64,000 nt of DNA from Blautia sp. An249 (lineage in GTDB: Bacteria > Bacillota > Clostridia > Lachnospirales > Lachnospiraceae). The notes beneath the pieces are model-generated. The model was not told the origin of the DNA. It ran no database searches and was given only the letters and a program-made list of their open reading frames with translations. Numbering within the stretch: the first letter of the stretch is position 1; every line of letters starts with the position of its first letter. Location of the stretch: the NCBI RefSeq assembly GCF_002159835.1, contig NZ_NFJL01000017.1, forward strand, positions 1-64,000, in the 5' to 3' direction. A program made the position numbers and the translations under genes. Below, piece after piece: positions 59,378 through 64,000 of the stretch.

Positions 59378-61567
59378 CTAAGAATCCAGCTTGATTCCTG
59401 CCAGAGCCTGGGCAAAACTGTTATTTACCGGCTCCTTTGCTTCCTGTTTCTGTTTTCTCAGATAATTCTGCACGTCCCGCTTATTAACTCCTGCCCCTTC
59501 CTTTTCTCTTCTGGATTTAAAGGCAGATAATTTCTCCTTATATCCGCAGACACAGATAAAGGTTTCTTCTTTTCCCTTTAAATACAGCTCCATTTTCTTA
59601 TGGCATTTGGGACAGCGGGCATTGGAGGTTCTGGAGACAGTCTCCCGGTATCCGCACTCCCGATCCTGACACACCAGCATTTTACTGTTCTTTCCATTGA
59701 CTGCCAGAAGTCTCTTTCCGCAGTTGGGGCAGACTTTGTTTGTCAGGTTGTCGTGGGCGAACGTTCCTGTTCCCTCTTTGATTTCCTCCACAATTTCTTT
59801 GGTATATTGGGTAATTCCCTTTAAGAAAGTATCCCGTCTTATCTTCCCCTTGGAAATTCCGGCCAGTTTCATTTCCCAGTCCGCCGTCAGCTCCGGTTTC
59901 TTCAGATCTTCGGGCACTAATTTCAATAACTGCCTTGCCTTTGAGGTAAGATAAATCTCATTTCCCTTCTTTTCCATTAAAAAGGTATGAAATAATTTCT
60001 CAATAATATCCGCTCTGGTGGCAACCGTTCCCAGTCCTCCTGTTTCTCCCAGAGTCTTCACTGCCTGTTTATCCCGGCTTTCCATATATTTTACCGGATT
60101 TTCCATGGCGGCCAGCAGACTGGCTTCTGTAAACCTGGCAGGCGGCCTGGTCTTTCCTTTTGTGATTACCGCTCTCTCCTGCTGTAATTTCTCTCCCTGC
60201 TTTAAGTCCGGCAGCTTCTGCTCTTTTAACTGGAGGTCTTCCTCTTCTTCTGGAACCTCCTGCTCATAGACCTCTTTCCATCCGGAACTTTTCACTGCTT
60301 TTCCGGCGGCAGCAAATGAATATCCTCCTGCGTTTCCTTCCACCGTCACCTTGTCATAAATATAAGGGGGATATAAAACGCTCAGGAAACGGCGTACAAC
60401 CAGATCGTAAATCTTTCTTTCCTCGTTTGTCATATGGGTCAGATCCACAAACTGTTCTGTGGGAATAATGGCATGGTGGTCGCTTACCCTGCTGTCATCC
60501 ACAAAACTTTTATTTGTCTGTACCGGTTTTCCCAGAAGGTGGGCGCACAGTTTCTTATAGGGGCCCACGCCGCAGGCTTTCAGCCTCTCTTTAATGGTAG
60601 GAACCACGTCTTTTCCGATATATCTGGAATCTGTCCTGGGATAGGTCAGAACTTTATGGCTCTCGTACAGACGCTGCATAATATTCAGCGTCTCTTTTGC
60701 AGAAAACCCAAACTTCTGGTTTGCTTCCCTTTGCAGGGTTGTTAAATCATACAGCCCCGGCGCGCTGCTCCTCTTCTCTTTTCGCTCCACCTTTTCTATG
60801 GTAACAGGTTTTCCCTGGATCTCCTGTACAATCTTTTCTGCTTTTTCTTTCTGGAAAGTGCTGAAGCTTCCGCTTTTCTTATCTTTCCAGGTAAAATGAA
60901 TCCCCTGGGCTGTCACCTGGATTCCATAATATTCTCTGGGCTGGAAACTGCGGATTTCTTCCTCCCTTTTGGCTATCATAGCCAGGGTTGGCGTCTGTAC
61001 CCGGCCGCAGGATAACTGGGCGTTATATTTACAGGTCAGCGCTCTGGTTCCGTTTATTCCCACCAGCCAGTCCGCCTCTGCTCTGGCTTGGGCAGCATGG
61101 TAAAGATTCTCATACTGCCGTCCGTCCTTTAAGTTCGCAAAACCTTCCCGGATAGCCTTATCGGTTACAGAAGAAATCCAGAGCCGTTTGACTGGTTTAT
61201 GGCAGCCGGCTTTCTCCAGAATCCACCGGGCTACCAGTTCTCCTTCTCTTCCTGCGTCCGTGGCAATAATAACCTCTTTAATATCCTGCCGGTTTAACTG
61301 GGATTTCACAATTTTAAACTGTTTCGATGTCTGACGGATAACCACCAGTTTCATGTGTTCCGGAAGCATGGGCAGGGTCTCCATCTTCCACTGTTCGTAT
61401 TTTTTATCGTATTCTTCCGGGTCGGCCAATGTCACCAGGTGTCCCAGCGCCCAGGTCACCACATACTGTTTTCCCTCTAAAATGCCGTTTCCTGCTTTCT
61501 GGCACTGCAGAACCCTGGCAATGTCTCTTCCCACGGAAGGTTTTTCAGCGATTACCAATGATTTCAT
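59378..61567 (-). CDS. topB: DNA topoisomerase III (type IA)
   Basis: 729 residues. TOPRIM domain at the start (VIAEKPSVGRDIARVLQ, TDAGREGELVARW), active-site Tyr in LTYPRTDSRYIGKD, SDHHAIIPTE, EASLLAAMENP and TGGLGTVATRADII. Two C-terminal zinc-binding modules (VCPNCGKRLL..CQDRECGY and RCPKCHKKM..FICVCGY) and a basic tail. It decatenates DNA. ATG 61567 has AAAAAGGAG seven nt before it. The next operon's promoter begins right after its stop codon. Confidence 0.95.
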   Translation of the reverse strand: MKSLVIAEKPSVGRDIARVLQCQKAGNGILEGKQYVVTWALGHLVTLADPEEYDKKYEQWKMETLPMLPEHMKLVVIRQTSKQFKIVKSQLNRQDIKEVIIATDAGREGELVARWILEKAGCHKPVKRLWISSVTDKAIREGFANLKDGRQYENLYHAAQARAEADWLVGINGTRALTCKYNAQLSCGRVQTPTLAMIAKREEEIRSFQPREYYGIQVTAQGIHFTWKDKKSGSFSTFQKEKAEKIVQEIQGKPVTIEKVERKEKRSSAPGLYDLTTLQREANQKFGFSAKETLNIMQRLYESHKVLTYPRTDSRYIGKDVVPTIKERLKACGVGPYKKLCAHLLGKPVQTNKSFVDDSRVSDHHAIIPTEQFVDLTHMTNEERKIYDLVVRRFLSVLYPPYIYDKVTVEGNAGGYSFAAAGKAVKSSGWKEVYEQEVPEEEEDLQLKEQKLPDLKQGEKLQQERAVITKGKTRPPARFTEASLLAAMENPVKYMESRDKQAVKTLGETGGLGTVATRADIIEKLFHTFLMEKKGNEIYLTSKARQLLKLVPEDLKKPELTADWEMKLAGISKGKIRRDTFLKGITQYTKEIVEEIKEGTGTFAHDNLTNKVCPNCGKRLLAVNGKNSKMLVCQDRECGYRETVSRTSNARCPKCHKKMELYLKGKEETFICVCGYKEKLSAFKSRREKEGAGVNKRDVQNYLRKQKQEAKEPVNNSFAQALAGIKLDS

Positions 61568-61649
61568 TGCATTACTCCTTTTTTATTCACTCTGGCTATT
61601 ATATCATTTCTCTTTCCACGGGACAAATGCTTTTCTTTTTTTGTTTCTC

Positions 61650-61678
61650 TTGTAAACAGTCCGAATCAGAGCTACAAT
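61650..61678 (+). promoter_or_regulatory. Promoter of the diacylglycerol-kinase-like gene
   Basis: TTGTAA (61650-61655), 17 bp, TACAAT (61673-61678), 35 nt before ATG 61714, which has AAAGGA ahead of it. The divergent topB lies on the other side. Confidence 0.65.
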
Positions 61679-61713
61679 AAACCCGTAAAATACTATGCAG
61701 AAAGGATTTCCCT

Positions 61714-62592
61714 ATGAAATACTTCCTTGTAAACCCTAATTCCTCTTCCGGATTCGGGAAGAACATCTGGTTGTCTGTGAAAAAAGAACTGGATTTTCGC
61801 GGTATTTCCTATCAGGCGCATCTTACGGAATATGCCGGTCATGCCGCCCTGCTTGCAAAACAACTCACCAAAAAAGAATATCCCGTGGAACTTATTGTAA
61901 TCGGCGGAGACGGCACGCTCAATGAGGTTTTAAATGGAATTTCTGATTTTTCCAAAGTACTGCTGGGCTACATTCCCACCGGTTCCGGAAATGATTTCGC
62001 AAGAGGCTGCCGCCTCCCTAAAAAGGTTTCAGACTGTCTGGATTACCTGTTAGAGAATCCTTACAGCCGCTCCATCGACGTGGGCGTCTGCAAATCCCAG
62101 GGAAAATCCTTCCGCTTCGGCGTAAGCTGCGGAATGGGATTTGATGCGGCTATCTGTCAGGAAGCCCTTGTTTCTCCTGTTAAAAAAGTATTAAACCGTT
62201 TTCATGCAGGAAAACTTACCTATGCCTTTCTGGCCGTGAAACAGCTTCTCCTGTGCCGCCCTGCAGATATTAAAGTCAGACTGGATAATGACAGGAATTA
62301 TTCCTTTTCCAGGGTCTACTTTATCTCTGTGATGAATCAGCCCTGTGAAGGAGGCGGGGTGAGGTTTTGTCCCGGTGCCAGAGATGACGACGGACTTTTA
62401 GACGTCTGCATTGTTTCCGGTATTTCCAGGCTGAAATTCCTCCTCCTGCTTCCTTTCCGCTGTAAATCCATACAAATACATAGTACATCTCCCCTCCCGC
62501 TCCACAGAGACGGAGAGTCCGGCGGAATGCAAAGTGACCTGCAGGTTGGCCTTGAAAAAACAACTTTAAAAATCGCTTCACCTGTGCTATAA
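61714..62592 (+). CDS. Diacylglycerol kinase/YegS-type lipid kinase
   Basis: 292 residues. VNPNSSSGFGKN (phosphate loop), VIGGDGTLNEVLNGI (nucleotide motif) and YIPTGSGNDFARG are the DAGK catalytic-domain signatures; CPGARDDDGLLDV and PLPLHRDGESGG close the second domain. It phosphorylates a membrane lipid. Between LKFLLLLP and FRCKSIQIHS the usual 15-20-residue segment is missing, so an internal deletion is possible. It is followed by a PAP2 gene. Confidence 0.88.
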   Translation: MKYFLVNPNSSSGFGKNIWLSVKKELDFRGISYQAHLTEYAGHAALLAKQLTKKEYPVELIVIGGDGTLNEVLNGISDFSKVLLGYIPTGSGNDFARGCRLPKKVSDCLDYLLENPYSRSIDVGVCKSQGKSFRFGVSCGMGFDAAICQEALVSPVKKVLNRFHAGKLTYAFLAVKQLLLCRPADIKVRLDNDRNYSFSRVYFISVMNQPCEGGGVRFCPGARDDDGLLDVCIVSGISRLKFLLLLPFRCKSIQIHSTSPLPLHRDGESGGMQSDLQVGLEKTTLKIASPVL

Positions 62593-62639
62593 TCGCTATA
62601 ATCTTATTTGAGGGGAAAATAAAATAAGAAGGTGAAATA

Positions 62640-63314
62640 GTGCAATTTGTCAGAAAATATAAACACGGGCTTATTATCACAATCTACAGCATTGTTTACA
62701 CGCTGCTGTTTGGATATCTGGAACAGCGTACGGTTATCAGTTATCATATTATTCACACAACTCTGGACGACTATATTCCGTTTTGCGAGTATTTTGTAGT
62801 TCCATACCTTTTATGGTTCCCTTACATGTTCGGAGCTGTTGCATATTTTATTTTCCGGAATCCGGACAAAGAAGAATACTATCGTCTGACCAAGAACCTG
62901 TGCATGGGAATGACAATTTTTCTGATTGTTTCTTTTATTTACCCCAATGCCCAGATGCTTCGGCCTACGGAGTTTGCCCGGGATAATTTCTTCGTGGATC
63001 TGGTTCAGATGGTTTACCGTTCTGATACACCCACAAACATTCTGCCAAGTATTCACGTATTTAATTCCCTGGCGATTCATCTGGCGATTTTATCCTGCCG
63101 CTCCCTGAAAAACCGCCATGGAATCCGGACGGTTTCCTGGATTTTAACCATACTGATTATTTTATCCACTATGTTTTTAAAACAGCATTCCGTGGTGGAT
63201 GTCTGTCTGGGAACTACTCTGGCTCTGGCCGGTTATCTGATTTTCTACAGGGAAAAAGTAAGAGCCCATGCAAAGCAGAAATCCAAAGCAGTAAGCTGGA
63301 GCCGCAGCCGGTAA
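62640..63314 (+). CDS. PAP2-family membrane phosphatase
   Basis: 224 residues with six membrane helices. Of the PAP2 motifs, the second (PSIHVFNSLAIH, with the His after SI) and the third (STMFLKQHSVVDVCLG, with the catalytic His and Asp) are clear; the first is weak. Such enzymes remove phosphate from lipid phosphates such as phosphatidate. The gene starts with GTG 62640 (GAAGG seven nt before). Upstream TTTAAA (62565-62570), 17 bp, TATAAT (62588-62593) is a possible promoter inside the preceding gene. Lipid kinase and phosphatase side by side suggest opposite steps on one lipid. Confidence 0.82.
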   Translation: MQFVRKYKHGLIITIYSIVYTLLFGYLEQRTVISYHIIHTTLDDYIPFCEYFVVPYLLWFPYMFGAVAYFIFRNPDKEEYYRLTKNLCMGMTIFLIVSFIYPNAQMLRPTEFARDNFFVDLVQMVYRSDTPTNILPSIHVFNSLAIHLAILSCRSLKNRHGIRTVSWILTILIILSTMFLKQHSVVDVCLGTTLALAGYLIFYREKVRAHAKQKSKAVSWSRSR

Positions 63315-63336
63315 CGAATTACTTTCTGATTGGATC

Positions 63337-63368
63337 AAAAAACAGGACCGATTCAGGTCCTGTTTTTT
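63337..63368. terminator. Bidirectional terminator
   Basis: 13-bp stem AAAAAACAGGACC/GGTCCTGTTTTTT with loop GATTCA, placed between the PAP2 gene and the converging glycosyltransferase gene. Confidence 0.92.
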
Positions 63369-63379
63369 TGATGCCTTCT

Positions 63380-64000
63380 TTAATTGAATCCATAGAATTT
63401 CTGTACCACACGGTAAATATCCACGGAGATCTTCCTTCCTCCGCTTCCCGGCAGATTCACTGCCCTTCCTAAGAGACCGTACCGGATTTTCCGGTACAGA
63501 TACCGATCCGCGTTCTTTAAATACGCCCACAGTTCGTTCTTCTTCTCAATGGCCTCTTCGGTTCCGGAACGCAGCAGCATTATAGAGGAAACTGTCATAA
63601 TAATATCCAGATACGTCCTCATATATTTTCTGAGTCCCTTCTGTCGGAGATCGTATTTCACATAAGTATCTATCATCCGTTTATTTACCAGTAACTGCTG
63701 ATCAATTCTGCGAATCATCACTTCTTCATTCACAGACTGATCCTCTCTTCCGATAAAATACCGGTAAAAATTCACATTCAGATAGTACATATTTTTCACA
63801 TAAGGAAGGGGTTCAAATGCAAATAAATTATCCACATAAAAGGTATGTTTCGGCAGTTTCAGCTGACAGTCATGGAGAAGCTTCGTCCGGTAAATCAGGG
63901 AATGCATCAGCAGATATTTTCCTTTGGGCAGACGTCCCACCTTATCCCAGGTAAAGACTTCCTTTTCCGGAAAACAGTTCTTATACTGCATGATTTTCTT
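63380..64000 (-). CDS. Glycosyltransferase, family 2-like, C-terminal part
   Basis: The frame is open to the window edge, with 207 residues visible after KKIMQYKNCF. The visible part (LLMHSLIYRTKLLHDCQLKL, TFYVDNLFAFEPLPYVKNMY, VNFYRYFIGREDQSVNEEVM and a helical tail) corresponds to the end of family 2 transferases after the GT-A core, with a likely ED-type acceptor motif in FYVDN. The catalytic N terminus lies beyond the window. Its function in exopolysaccharide or teichoic acid synthesis is plausible. Confidence 0.65.
   Translation of the reverse strand, partial: KKIMQYKNCFPEKEVFTWDKVGRLPKGKYLLMHSLIYRTKLLHDCQLKLPKHTFYVDNLFAFEPLPYVKNMYYLNVNFYRYFIGREDQSVNEEVMIRRIDQQLLVNKRMIDTYVKYDLRQKGLRKYMRTYLDIIMTVSSIMLLRSGTEEAIEKKNELWAYLKNADRYLYRKIRYGLLGRAVNLPGSGGRKISVDIYRVVQKFYGFN

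Overview
The window looks like chromosomal DNA of an anaerobic, low-to-mid GC Clostridia, most likely a Lachnospiraceae gut bacterium. The basis is gene content and style: strong AGGAGG-type ribosome sites, an Amt-PII fusion protein, an MttB-type methyltransferase, BioY/BirA biotin control, GHKL/LytTR signalling, LCP and CpsB-type cell-surface proteins, and no outer-membrane genes. No rRNA or tRNA gene was seen.

Layout. 1-2.5 kb: a three-repeat type I-C-like CRISPR array read leftward from its own consensus promoter, next to a Cas6 gene and a DUF6602-type nuclease-like gene but no other cas gene. 2.5-5.3 kb: a PhnP-like hydrolase under a self-regulated TetR repressor, a decayed aldo/keto reductase and a flavodoxin lipoprotein. 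5.4-8.3 kb: pabA-pabB-pabC (4-aminobenzoate) behind a leader containing an intrinsic terminator. 8.4-11.4 kb: two secreted or anchored proteins and a broken MarR gene. 11.4-20.6 kb: a compact sigma-54 regulon (activator, rpoN, PocR sensor, MFS transporter, MttB-family methyltransferase) with matching -24/-12 promoters, followed by a UroD-type methyltransferase, a second MFS transporter and a PucR-type regulator. 22-31 kb: Amt-PII, a Fic/VbhA pair, a two-component system with its ABC exporter, and an esterase. 31-36 kb: an aldo/keto reductase, an EamA/LysR pair and the stub of a mobilisable element. 35.5-42 kb: a TRAP transporter operon with aldolase, 2-hydroxyacid dehydrogenase and isochorismatase genes under a GntR repressor.

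42.2-55.8 kb is the most unusual part: a 13-kb leftward gene string that starts with a LytTR/GHKL pair and continues with a PqqD-like protein, a radical SAM/SPASM enzyme, an unrecognised 116-residue protein, an HPr-kinase-like protein, an ABC exporter, two copies of an anchored Ig-like protein, two fused Wzz/tyrosine kinases, a CpsB phosphatase and an LCP-family protein (frameshifted here). It combines modified-peptide machinery with capsule-control machinery and contains no glycosyltransferase. I regard it as the best candidate for an undescribed system.

56-64 kb: bioY-birA-bioB-bioD with a BirA operator on its promoter, topB, a diacylglycerol-kinase-like gene, a PAP2 phosphatase and a glycosyltransferase gene running off the right end.
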